Source: an uncultured Dialister sp.
Lineage (GTDB): Bacteria; Bacillota; Negativicutes; Veillonellales; Dialisteraceae
DNA length: 13,332 nt
Reading direction: 5' to 3'
NCBI RefSeq assembly: GCF_900765565.1
Contig: NZ_CAAFRZ010000079.1
Coordinates: 1-13,332, forward strand
Shown: piece after piece, positions 1 through 6,068 of the stretch
Numbering within the stretch: the first letter of the stretch is position 1
Layout: each line of letters opens with the position of its first letter
The notes under the pieces: generated by a model
Seen by the model: the letters and a program-made list of their open reading frames with translations, nothing else
What the model was told of the DNA's origin: nothing
Databases searched by the model: none
Made by a program: the position numbers and the translations under genes

Positions 1-264
1 CAGGTTTACGTACTGACCAAAGATGAAGGCGGCCGTCATACCCCGTTCTTCAACGGCTATCGTCCGCAGTTCTTCTTCAGAACCACCGATGTAACCGGCG
101 ACATCACCCTGCCGGAAGGCACTGAAATGTGCATGCCTGGCGATAACGTAGAAATGAGCGTTAAACTCATTACCCCGATCGCTATGGAAGAAGGCCAGCG
201 TTTCGCTATCCGTGAAGGCGGCCGTACCGTAGGCGCAGGCGTTGTTGCTAAGATCGTAAAATAA
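1..264 (+). CDS. tuf: Elongation factor Tu, C-terminal part (5' end outside window)
   Basis: The last 87 codons of EF-Tu, the GTPase that carries aminoacyl-tRNA to the ribosomal A site. The window enters the gene in frame 1 and the stop is TAA at 262-264. The visible protein covers the end of beta-barrel domain 2/3: the stretch [20 protein letters not shown], then DVTG, the MPGDNVEM segment and the typical ending [12 protein letters not shown] followed by AKIVK. These are near-invariant across bacterial EF-Tu, so the identity is secure even though the G domain is missing. Nothing suggests damage. A strong terminator begins 16 bases after the stop, so transcription of tuf probably ends here rather than continuing into rpmG/secE, as it does in some relatives. 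Confidence 0.98.
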   Translation, partial: QVYVLTKDEGGRHTPFFNGYRPQFFFRTTDVTGDITLPEGTEMCMPGDNVEMSVKLITPIAMEEGQRFAIREGGRTVGAGVVAKIVK

Positions 265-279
265 TCGGTCCTGAACCGG

Positions 280-331
280 TTTACTGAAATAAAAAAGACT
301 CCCATGGGGGAGTCTTTTTTATTTCGGTAAA
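280..331. terminator. Long bidirectional intrinsic terminator after tuf
   Basis: Bases 280-303 pair with 308-331 around a 4-base ATGG loop: 24 pairs with a single T-G wobble. The stem contains an A-run on the left and a T-run on the right, so it can serve as a Rho-independent terminator on either strand. It directly follows tuf. Confidence 0.93.
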
Positions 332-481
332 ACAGAGAATTGGGAGATGAATTAGCAGATTGTGCTTTAAGCCAATCCGCCGCAGCCTCCTTTACGGTTA
401 CTTTCTCCATTAAACATAAAAGCAATTATGGACGAGGATACTTCCCAAAGGGCATGGTGTACTGCCGGAATTTGATTTCCA

Positions 482-510
482 TTGCTTTGCATCCTTTCTT
501 TTCGTAAAAT
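482..510 (+). promoter_or_regulatory. Weak candidate promoter for the SWIM-like gene
   Basis: TTGCTT at 482-487 and TAAAAT at 505-510 are separated by 17 bases, and the predicted start of transcription lies just before the GGAAGGAGG ribosome binding site at 522-530. The -35 matches consensus at only three positions, so this is a suggestion only. Confidence 0.3.
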
Positions 511-538
511 AAATCTAAAATGGAAGGAGGTCATCTTT

Positions 539-985
539 ATGGCGGATTCTGAAAAACTTCGGGAATATAAGAAACAGATGGGGGCTGCTTTTTCGCGGGC
601 AGCTCACTATAATTTTGTGGATTGGCGGCACATGGGGTATCTGGTCCATGATATAGATGAACTGATGGATCACGCGTTACAGGATTTTCCTCTCCCCGAT
701 GAATGGCGTGACCTCTTTAACTTTACCTTTGCCACGTATATCCGATGGTCGAAGACAAACATGCAGGAAAGTGGGCAGACCATGGGTTTGTGTATCAGAC
801 ACTGGGCATATGGGAAGATATCTGCAAATCCATTCCCAGTGAAAAGGATGAAACCAGGATGCTTGATTTTATACTTAAACGTCTGGATGGCCGAATTATC
901 GATTACATGGAAGATGATGTATATGATTTTGTCATTGGCCATTTCAAGAAACCATCCATGCTGGCAAAGAAACGGAAATTTATAG
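539..985 (+). CDS. N-terminal fragment of a SWIM-zinc-finger-type helical protein, frameshifted
   Basis: The start is ATG at 539, eight bases after a strong GGAAGGAGG ribosome binding site (522-530). The first 80 or so residues (MADSEKLREYKK..., then NFVDWRHMGYLVHDIDELMD and WRDLFNFTFATYIRWSKT) look like an authentic folded helical domain. After about position 784 the frame reads an unlikely Cys/Trp/Met-rich tail to a stop at 983-985. From there the sensible protein continues in another frame (745-1761). I read the two pieces as one gene of about 405 codons with one base missing. Reading TMG in this frame and then FVYQTLGIWEDI in the other places the loss in the GGG run at 784-786. Function is unknown; the comparison to SWIM zinc finger C-terminal regions is from memory of that family. 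No SWIM CxCx(n)CxH motif is present. Confidence 0.6.
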   Translation: MADSEKLREYKKQMGAAFSRAAHYNFVDWRHMGYLVHDIDELMDHALQDFPLPDEWRDLFNFTFATYIRWSKTNMQESGQTMGLCIRHWAYGKISANPFPVKRMKPGCLILYLNVWMAELSITWKMMYMILSLAISRNHPCWQRNGNL

Positions 986-1761
986 AAGCGAAACTGCCGC
1001 AGCTGGAAGAAGCGGCCCAGAAAGACGATTATAAAATATTTGATGTAAATCGACATAAGAACTATCTGCTGCAGATTCTTGCCGATGAAGGGGCGCCCAT
1101 AGAAGAAGTTGAAAAGTATGCCGCAAGCTATGGGGATGACCATACCCGCATGCTGCTGAAAATTTACAGGGAACGGGGAGAGATGGATCGGGAAATGAAG
1201 CTTCTGGAGGAGGCCCTTTCCCACATGTCCGATTGGGATAGAAATAATTTGGCCTATGAAAAGCGGCTCAAGGAGATTTATCTCAGCAAAGGCATGACAG
1301 AAAAATACTCTGATTTGCTGAAAACCATGTTTTATGAGCATCCGGGGCGGGAAGAAATTTATAAGGAATACCGCAGCCGGTTTACAGAGGAAGAATGGGC
1401 AGCGGAACTGGAAAGGGTCTTGAAATGCCTGCGTGGAAATTCGAGTGCCATGCCTTTCTTTGCCTGGGAGCAGCAGTATGACTATCTCATGGAAGCTGCG
1501 GAAAGGGTCCATTATTTTGGAGGATATGAAAAAGTACTGAAGAAACTATATCCGAATCGCTGCCTGGCCATCTATGGCTATCATGCGGATGCTGCCATGG
1601 AGGAAGCTCGTGATAGAAGAGGCTACAGGAAGGTGAAAAGAGTCCTGAAAAAGATGCTGGCCTATCCGGGCGGACTGGAAACAGCGGCACAGCTCGCTGA
1701 AAAATACAGGGAAAAATATCCAAGGCGCACTTCGCTTATTGAGGAGATCGAAGAGTTTTGA
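745..1761 (+). CDS. C-terminal fragment of a SWIM-zinc-finger-type helical repeat protein, frameshifted
   Basis: This open frame carries most of the protein: up to 338 codons, stop TGA at 1759-1761. The ATG at 745 has no ribosome binding site, so it is not a natural start; the frame is open from 721. The sequence is almost entirely charged helices. It contains IIDYMEDDVYDFVIGHF and a middle of TPR/HEAT-like helical pairs (for example RMLLKIYRERGEMDREMKLL). It ends with MLAYPGGLETAAQLAEKYRE followed by KYPRRTSLIEEI, an ending I associate with the C-terminal region of SWIM zinc finger proteins in Firmicutes (a domain of unknown function). No catalytic motif is visible, and neighbours give no functional clue. 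A sequencing error, a recent pseudogene or a helical scaffold expressed by frameshifting are all possible; the first two are likelier. Confidence 0.65.
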   Translation: MVEDKHAGKWADHGFVYQTLGIWEDICKSIPSEKDETRMLDFILKRLDGRIIDYMEDDVYDFVIGHFKKPSMLAKKRKFIEAKLPQLEEAAQKDDYKIFDVNRHKNYLLQILADEGAPIEEVEKYAASYGDDHTRMLLKIYRERGEMDREMKLLEEALSHMSDWDRNNLAYEKRLKEIYLSKGMTEKYSDLLKTMFYEHPGREEIYKEYRSRFTEEEWAAELERVLKCLRGNSSAMPFFAWEQQYDYLMEAAERVHYFGGYEKVLKKLYPNRCLAIYGYHADAAMEEARDRRGYRKVKRVLKKMLAYPGGLETAAQLAEKYREKYPRRTSLIEEIEEF

Positions 1762-1926
1762 GAAATTTTCAACGTCAGATACCGTGGGAGAGTGAAAGCC
1801 GCTGCTGGAACGTTGGTGGAACATAAATTGGCAGGCGCCATTTTATGAAGGCGGGCTGCGGCGCAGCTGTGGGACTTCAATTTTACTCAGTCAATTTCCG
1901 GATTTTTCCTAAAGTTACATTGGCAA

Positions 1927-1935
1927 TGATACAAT
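1927..1935 (+). promoter_or_regulatory. Extended -10 promoter for the GNAT gene
   Basis: TGATACAAT is an extended -10 element (TGn followed by TACAAT at 1930-1935) 50 bases upstream of the GNAT start. No convincing -35 hexamer lies 16-18 bases before it, which is tolerated by extended -10 promoters. The same nine bases precede the TPR gene at 13118-13110 on the other strand. Confidence 0.5.
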
Positions 1936-1984
1936 TTTTCTATCCGAGAATTATGTTTCGTACAGGTGGAAAGGAGCAATATCC

Positions 1985-2506
1985 ATGATATGGCAGGTGG
2001 AACCGGTAGAATCGTTCCGGGAGGTCCGGGGTTTTTACTGGCAGCTCATTGATGACATGGCAGCGGTGAATGACCGGATCGGCTGGAAAAAGGGAGTCTA
2101 TCCCAGTGATAATTTCCTGAGGGAAAGCCTGGAGAAAGGGGAGCTCTACAGTCTCAGGGAGGAGGGGCATATCCTTGGCGCAGTCATTTTGAACAGCGCT
2201 TCTAATGAAGGATATAAAGGACTCCCCTGGTCCGGAAAATTGGACGCCCGAGATATCCTGGTACCCCATGCACTGGCGGTCAGCCCGGAAATGCAGAACC
2301 GGGGCATCGGCAGGCAGCTCATGGGCCATGTGATGGAGGAGGCAAGAAAAAAAGAAAAGAAAGCTATCCGTTTGGATATTCTGGGCACAAACGGCCAGGC
2401 GGAAGCCCTGTATCGGTCCGCAGGCTTTTCCTTCGTAGCGGCCCGGAAGATGTACTATCCTGATACGGGATGGACGGAGTATAAGATGTTTGAACGGAAC
2501 CTGTAA
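1985..2506 (+). CDS. GNAT family N-acetyltransferase
   Basis: A 173-residue protein starting at ATG 1985, eight bases after AAGGAG (1971-1976). It has the layout of a single GNAT domain, which transfers an acetyl group from acetyl-CoA to an amine. The N-terminal helix pair is residues 7-55, the central strands are around EGHILGAVILN (60-70), and motif A is HALAVSPEMQNRGIGRQLM (95-113). There the Q104-x-x-G107-x-G109 loop binds the pyrophosphate of acetyl-CoA. Motif B ends in AEALYRSAGF (139-148), with the usual Tyr at 143. The length is normal for the family. The substrate cannot be told: the N-terminal half, which sets specificity, is not one I recognise. The gene stands alone, with its own extended -10 promoter and its own terminator. 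Confidence 0.9.
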   Translation: MIWQVEPVESFREVRGFYWQLIDDMAAVNDRIGWKKGVYPSDNFLRESLEKGELYSLREEGHILGAVILNSASNEGYKGLPWSGKLDARDILVPHALAVSPEMQNRGIGRQLMGHVMEEARKKEKKAIRLDILGTNGQAEALYRSAGFSFVAARKMYYPDTGWTEYKMFERNL

Positions 2507-2567
2507 CAGACGGCTCACGGCTTCTTGCATGAACCGGGTCTGTCCTGCCGGGGCTTGAAACATTTTG

Positions 2568-2626
2568 AAAAGCAGGATTACCACCGGAGAAAACTCTCCT
2601 GCGGTGATCCTGCTTTTGTCATTTTT
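2568..2626. terminator. Intrinsic terminator after the GNAT gene
   Basis: Starting at 2568, AAAAGCAGGATTACC pairs with the stretch ending at 2617 (GGTGATCCTGCTTTT), with one wobble. The stem continues inwards with two mismatches to an A-rich loop near 2590, and a T-run ends at 2626. The A-run on the left and T-run on the right make it potentially bidirectional. Confidence 0.85.
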
Positions 2627-2730
2627 CGGAGAGGAAAATCTGCGGAGGGGATTCATAGATTTTCTATCCTCCGCTCCATTCCAACCATGGGTTCTCTTTA
2701 TTTTTTCTATTACCCCCTATTTTAAAATTT

Positions 2731-2747
2731 TATAATGAGTGTATAAT
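2731..2747 (+). promoter_or_regulatory. Duplicated -10 box (two TATAAT 11 bases apart)
   Basis: TATAATGAG occurs at 2731-2739 and again at 2742-2750. Each contains a perfect -10 hexamer, but no good -35 lies at the right distance (the best is TATTAC at 2708-2713, 17 bases before the first box). If used, the transcript would carry a leader of nearly 500 bases before the radical SAM gene. Confidence 0.35.
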
Positions 2748-2900
2748 GAGCAAATGAGATTAATAAACACCGTTTGACTCATAATAAAACAGCTGAATTG
2801 AGAAAATGAGAGGAGTCAGCCACCGGTATTGAGAATAGCAGGTAGAAATAGCGGGGAAGAGGAGGAAAAAACAAAACGGAGTGTTAGAAATGTATTACGG

Positions 2901-2929
2901 TTTCATTACGGGCTGAAGAGAGATATAAT
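2901..2929 (+). promoter_or_regulatory. Candidate proximal promoter for the radical SAM leader
   Basis: TTTCAT at 2901-2906 and a perfect TATAAT at 2924-2929 are spaced by 17 bases. Transcription would begin near 2936, just before the chain of hairpins at 2968-3182. The -35 is weak. Confidence 0.35.
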
Positions 2930-2967
2930 TATTAGCAGAAAGGGAGTGCGAGTGCTAAAAGGAGAAA

Positions 2968-3182
2968 GGATCGGTTCAGGGTTGAAAACCGGTCCCGCTC
3001 CTGTAGAAGGAGGCGCATGTTTTTCTGAGAGATTGGGATACTGACAATCAGTACATGAAAGGAGTATCTGTGATCTTATAAGGGAAGTACCGATTTCCCC
3101 CGGAATCGAGGAATGAAGCTTTTCCTCCGACACAGATGCAGCGCAAAAGTCCGCTGCGAGTTGGGAAAGTATCGATTCATCC
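2968..3182 (+). ncRNA. Candidate structured 5' leader RNA of the radical SAM gene
   Basis: Five consecutive hairpins can be paired by eye. (1) GGATCGGTT 2968-2976 pairs with AACCGGTCC 2987-2995, nine pairs with one wobble. (2) CGCTCCT 2996-3002 pairs with 3008-3015, with one bulged G. (3) AGATT 3030-3034 and GATACT 3037-3042 pair with AGTATC 3063-3068 and GATCT 3072-3076. (4) CGATTTC 3091-3097 pairs with GGAATCG 3102-3108 around a CCCC loop. (5) A three-part stem spans 3110-3182: GGAATGAA with TTCATCC, CCGAC with GTTGG, and GCAGCG 3138-3143 with CGCTGC 3152-3157. It ends 35 bases before the ribosome binding site of the next gene. I do not recognise a known riboswitch class, so the function (ligand sensing, protein binding or mere structure) is open. 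Confidence 0.4.
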
Positions 3183-3229
3183 ATGACATTTCACATATTT
3201 GGACCGATGCTTCCGTAAAGGAGGTCTTT

Positions 3230-4657
3230 ATGATGGAATTAACACACGCAGTACAGAAAGCGGCTGTCAGTAAGCTGGTAGATCATATTATTTCAATCAA
3301 GGATGAGGATGAAAGAAGAAAATCCCTGATTCGTCTTTCCTACATGATTCAGAAGGTCTATGGGAACATGTTTGAGTCCTCCACCTTTGATACGGTAAGG
3401 GAACTCCTTATGCACAACCATAAATGGTGGAAATACCTGAACCGGGCTCTGGACACCCTGAATCCCCATATCATCAAGACCGCCGTCATGGACCTGGGCT
3501 TCGAAGCCGCCTTCTATGGCAATAAGAAACGTTGGGAAAACAAGGAAAAGTACGGGATCAATATTCCCTGGGTCATCCTGTTCGATCCTACTAGCGCCTG
3601 CAACTGCCACTGCATTGGCTGCTGGGCCGCGGAATATGGACACACCCTGAACCTGTCCTATGATGTGATGAATAAGATTGTCACCCAGGGCAAAGCGCTG
3701 GGCATCCATTTCTATATGATGACCGGCGGGGAACCGCTGGTACGGAAAGCGGATATCCTGAAGCTCTGCAAAGCCCATCCGGACTGCGAATTCCATGCAT
3801 TCACCAACGGTACCCTCATTGATGATGATTTCTGCAGGAAAGTCTGCGAAGTAGGAAACCTGTCCTTCTCCATCTCCATTGAAGGGTGGAGAGAAGTAAA
3901 CGACAGCCGTCGGGGCAAAGGCCATTTCGACAAAGTCATGCATGCCATGGACCTGCTCCATAAATACGGTATTGTCTACGGCACCTCCATCTGCTACACC
4001 CGAAAGAATATTGCAACCGTCACATCCGATGATTTCATCGATATGCTCATCGGCAAGGGCGCCTGGTACACCTGGTACTTCCATTACATGCCTGTAGGCA
4101 AGGGAGCATCCCTGGATCTCCTGCCCACCCGGGAGCAGCGGGCTTACATGGTTCACCGGGTTCGTGAAATCCGGGAACTGGAAACAGGGAAACCCTTCAT
4201 GGCCCTGGACTTCCAGAACGATGGCCAGTACATCGGCGGCTGCATAGCCGGCGGCCGGAACTACTGCCACATCAACCCGAATGGCGATGTGGAACCCTGC
4301 GTATTCATCCATTACTCCAGTGCCAATATCAACAAGGATGATCTCCTTACCTGCCTGTCCCAGCCCCTGTTCAAAGAATATGCAAAGGGCCAGCCCTTCA
4401 ATAAGAACCATCTCCGTCCCTGCCCCATGCTGGAAAATCCGCCTAAACTGGCAGCCATGGTGAAACGGTGCGGTGCGAAGTCCACGGATCTCCTGGCACC
4501 GGAGTCAGCAGATGAACTCTGCGACAAGTGCATGCCCTATGCAAGGCAGTGGGCTCCTATGGCCGATAAGGTATGGAAATCCATAAAGAACCGGAAAGTC
4601 ATGGAAGACCATAAAGCGCCGGAAGCGGTGAAGAAAGACATCTCGAAAGGTGCCTGA
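3230..4657 (+). CDS. Radical SAM protein with SPASM-like cysteine-rich C-terminus
   Basis: A 475-residue enzyme of the radical SAM superfamily: an iron-sulfur cluster cleaves S-adenosylmethionine to start radical chemistry. I chose ATG 3230, with a second ATG at 3233, because AAAGGAGG sits at 3217-3224; the frame is open further upstream but has no ribosome binding site there. Residues 1-105 are a helical N-terminal domain. The CxxxCxxC cluster motif is C124, C128, C131 in TSACNCHCIGCW, with an extra Cys at 126. MMTGGEPL (163-170) is the GGEP SAM-binding motif. The C-terminal part has GGCIAGGRNYC (336-346), INPNGDVEPC (348-357), RPCPM (396-400), C414 and CDKC (431-434). This fits a SPASM/Twitch-like auxiliary cluster domain. 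No precursor peptide or partner enzyme lies beside it, so the substrate is unknown. Close relatives are usually annotated only as radical SAM protein. Confidence 0.92.
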   Translation: MMELTHAVQKAAVSKLVDHIISIKDEDERRKSLIRLSYMIQKVYGNMFESSTFDTVRELLMHNHKWWKYLNRALDTLNPHIIKTAVMDLGFEAAFYGNKKRWENKEKYGINIPWVILFDPTSACNCHCIGCWAAEYGHTLNLSYDVMNKIVTQGKALGIHFYMMTGGEPLVRKADILKLCKAHPDCEFHAFTNGTLIDDDFCRKVCEVGNLSFSISIEGWREVNDSRRGKGHFDKVMHAMDLLHKYGIVYGTSICYTRKNIATVTSDDFIDMLIGKGAWYTWYFHYMPVGKGASLDLLPTREQRAYMVHRVREIRELETGKPFMALDFQNDGQYIGGCIAGGRNYCHINPNGDVEPCVFIHYSSANINKDDLLTCLSQPLFKEYAKGQPFNKNHLRPCPMLENPPKLAAMVKRCGAKSTDLLAPESADELCDKCMPYARQWAPMADKVWKSIKNRKVMEDHKAPEAVKKDISKGA

Positions 4658-4736
4658 TAGTGATAGGCCATGAAGATCAGCCTGTACACCCGCCACAGCT
4701 GTAAGCAGGCAAATATAAAATAATTTAACAAAACCA

Positions 4737-4766
4737 TTTACAAAGCCGGTCATCCTGTGCTATAAT
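4737..4766 (+). promoter_or_regulatory. Candidate promoter embedded in a terminator
   Basis: TTTACA at 4737-4742 and a perfect TATAAT at 4761-4766 are 18 bases apart. The -10 box lies within the loop of the terminator hairpin at 4742-4794. It could be an upstream promoter for rpmG-secE-nusG. Confidence 0.4.
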
Positions 4767-4794
4767 AATTTCGCTGGGATGGCCCGGCTTTTTT
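4742..4794 (+). terminator. Intrinsic terminator after the radical SAM gene
   Basis: AAAGCCGG (4742-4749) pairs with CCGGCTTT ending at 4791, and CATCC (4751-4755) pairs with GGATG (4777-4781), leaving a small asymmetric internal loop. The apical loop is about 21 bases. A run of six T ends the hairpin at 4794. Confidence 0.8.
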
Positions 4795-4818
4795 AAATGC
4801 AAAGTTTCGACAAATCGG

Positions 4819-4848
4819 TTGACTTGTGCATGATGCTTATGATATACT
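4819..4848 (+). promoter_or_regulatory. Promoter of the rpmG-secE-nusG-ribosomal protein cluster
   Basis: TTGACT (4819-4824) and TATACT (4843-4848) are separated by 18 bases, and TGA directly before the -10 makes it an extended -10. It lies 55 bases before the rpmG start, is the best sigma-70 type promoter in the window, and is the probable main promoter of this operon. Confidence 0.7.
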
Positions 4849-4902
4849 GGTTAAGCATGTTAATTGGCCGCGGGCCGAGAAAGATTGAGTGAGGTGTAAA
4901 GA

Positions 4903-5052
4903 ATGCGTGAAGGAATTACTCTTGCATGCACAGAATGCAAGCGCCGCAATTATCGTACAAACAAGAACAAGAAGAATACGTCCGAACGTCTTGAAATGAT
5001 GAAATACTGCAAATGGTGCCACAAACACACTCTGCATAAAGAAACAAAATAA
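4903..5052 (+). CDS. rpmG: 50S ribosomal protein L33 (zinc-ribbon form)
   Basis: A 49-residue protein starting at ATG 4903 with GAGGTG at 4891-4896. It begins [20 protein letters not shown] and ends [16 protein letters not shown], the standard L33 pattern. Four cysteines, C9/C12 and C36/C39, form the zinc ribbon, so this is the zinc-binding (C+) form. L33 sits near the E site of the large subunit. The position directly before secE and nusG is classical in Firmicutes and supports the call. Length is normal. Many Firmicutes carry extra, zinc-independent L33 copies that replace this form in zinc starvation; none is in this window. Confidence 0.97.
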   Translation: MREGITLACTECKRRNYRTNKNKKNTSERLEMMKYCKWCHKHTLHKETK

Positions 5053-5080
5053 TTTGAGTGATTGAAACTGGGGTGTGAGC

Positions 5081-5326
5081 ATGGCCAAGGCGAAGCGTAA
5101 GACTAAGACACAGGTAGCGAAAGCACAGGAAGCTAATGCCTCATGGACCAGGTTTTTCAAAGAAACCAAGATGGAAATGAAGAAAGTCATCTGGCCGGAC
5201 AAACACCAGATGATCCAGTACACCATTGCCGTCATTGTGTCCGTGATTGTGGTTTCATTCCTGATCGTTGCAGTTGACTTCATATTCGGCGGTCTCTCTA
5301 ATTTATTAGTACACGTTGTGGGCTGA
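5081..5326 (+). CDS. secE: Preprotein translocase subunit SecE
   Basis: An 81-residue protein. I chose ATG 5081, which follows GGGG at 5070-5073 by seven bases; an in-frame GTG two codons upstream (5075) is less well placed. The basic N-terminus (1-20) leads into an amphipathic helix FFKETKMEMKKVIWPDKHQM (25-44), carrying the conserved KKVxWP signature of SecE. One membrane helix follows at about 46-69. SecE clamps the two halves of SecY in the membrane, and the single-helix form is the usual Gram-positive and general bacterial minimum. The stop TGA overlaps the ribosome binding site of nusG, indicating translational coupling. Confidence 0.95.
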   Translation: MAKAKRKTKTQVAKAQEANASWTRFFKETKMEMKKVIWPDKHQMIQYTIAVIVSVIVVSFLIVAVDFIFGGLSNLLVHVVG

Positions 5327-5339
5327 AAGGAGAAGAGCC

Positions 5340-5963
5340 ATGTCCGATAAAGAAGTCGAAAACAAGAAAGCAGAAGCAGAAAATCAGGGTGAAGTCAGTG
5401 CTCCGACCGAAATTGGTGAACCTACCGAAGGCGCCAAGAAAGACATCCGCTGGTATGTGATCCATACCTATTCCGGATATGAAAACAAGGTCAAAGATAC
5501 GCTGACAAGAAAAGTCCATTCCATGGGAATGGATGATACCATCCGTGAAATTCTGCTCCCACTGGAAGAAGCGGAAGAAGAAAAAGACGGGAAGGTAAAA
5601 CTTGTCTCCCGTAAAATTTTCCCCGGGTACCTTCTCATTAAGATGGAAGTCAATGACAGAAGCTGGTATGTTGTAAGAAACACACCGGGCGTCACGGGCT
5701 TTGTAGGGACCACCACAAAGCCGATTCCCCTTTCTGATGAAGAAGCAGAAAGAATCATTAACGGCGGCGTAAAGACCGCTAAAGCGGAAACCGATGTAAA
5801 ACCGGGCGACCGCATCCGGATCACCAAGGGCGTCTTTGAAGACCGCACCGCCGTGGTCCTTGAAGTTTCTGATGACAAGACCAGGATTAAGGCAGACATC
5901 AGTAACTTCGGTACAACAACAACGATAGAGCTGGAAGCCGGTTCTTTTGAACCTCTTCCTTAA
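5340..5963 (+). CDS. nusG: Transcription termination/antitermination factor NusG
   Basis: A 207-residue protein that binds the RNA polymerase clamp and links it to the ribosome or Rho. The start is ATG 5340, after AAAGGAG at 5326-5332, which overlaps the secE stop. Residues 1-33 are an acidic, low-complexity extension, making it some 30 residues longer than the usual 175-180. The NGN domain is 37-140: RWYVIHTYSGYENKV, FPGYLLIKM (94-102), and VRNTPGVTGFVG (112-123), all canonical. The KOW domain follows (153-207) and is divergent. The usual GPF reads GVF (164-166), the invariant KOW glycine is Ala171, and the FGR of the usual FGRxTPVEL reads FGT (190-192). The conserved Phe (F190, equivalent to E. 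coli F165 that contacts S10/Rho) is kept. Identity is not in doubt. Confidence 0.97.
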   Translation: MSDKEVENKKAEAENQGEVSAPTEIGEPTEGAKKDIRWYVIHTYSGYENKVKDTLTRKVHSMGMDDTIREILLPLEEAEEEKDGKVKLVSRKIFPGYLLIKMEVNDRSWYVVRNTPGVTGFVGTTTKPIPLSDEEAERIINGGVKTAKAETDVKPGDRIRITKGVFEDRTAVVLEVSDDKTRIKADISNFGTTTTIELEAGSFEPLP

Positions 5964-5973
5964 ATAGACTCTT

Positions 5974-6038
5974 GTGGGACTGCCTTGAACTAGACTCGTC
6001 CCACCGTGGGAGGGCCCGTTACAGCCCGAAACAACCAC
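5974..6038 (+). promoter_or_regulatory. rplK leader with candidate L1-binding fold and competing hairpin
   Basis: GTGG 6006-6009 pairs with CCAC 6035-6038, and inside it GGGC 6012-6015 pairs with GCCC 6024-6027. The motif recurs before rplA (6508-6534). The repeat of the same fold ahead of two genes of the L11 operon fits autogenous control by L1, which is known for this operon. A perfect 7-bp hairpin, GTGGGAC 5974-5980 with GTCCCAC 5998-6004, lies upstream; its right arm can alternatively pair with GTGGG at 6006-6010. Confidence 0.45.
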
Positions 6039-6068
6039 ATTCCCAATACGGATAGGAGGTGTAACAAC

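Larger units (their letters stand above)
2627..2967. other. Intergenic region without a supported gene; AT-rich promoter-like DNA
   Basis: No reading frame here has a proper start, ribosome binding site and protein-like composition. The region holds a 7-bp hairpin (2642-2648 with 2668-2674) not followed by a T-run, then an AT-rich stretch with two TATAAT boxes. Further on, short related words occur: TGACTC at 2775-2780 can pair with GAGTCA at 2813-2818. Another TATAAT is at 2924-2929. The region probably contains the promoter(s) and the start of the leader of the radical SAM gene. Confidence 0.55.

Noticed and set aside
721..790. Programmed -1 frameshift in the SWIM-like gene
   Set aside because: No X-XXY-YYZ slippery heptamer followed by a strong hairpin is visible; a one-base indel explains it more simply.
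1855..1867. 13-base palindrome GCTGCG-G-CGCAGC as a terminator of the SWIM-like gene
   Set aside because: The loop would be too small and no T-run follows.
2829..3044. Small protein of 71 codons starting at TTG
   Set aside because: No ribosome binding site, low-complexity charged composition, and it overlaps the hairpin chain; more likely leader RNA.
2955..3090. Cobalamin riboswitch (CCCGCTCCTGTA resembles the conserved CCCGCnACTGTA, and GGGAAG occurs downstream)
   Set aside because: The other conserved blocks (GGTG-type P4, GCCACTG and the terminal AGTCAGGAGACCTGCC block) are missing, and CGCTCCT simply pairs in a local hairpin with AGGAGGCG.
3293..4411. Minus-strand open frame of about 370 codons opposite the radical SAM gene
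   Set aside because: Shadow of a confident gene; no start signal or recognisable domain.
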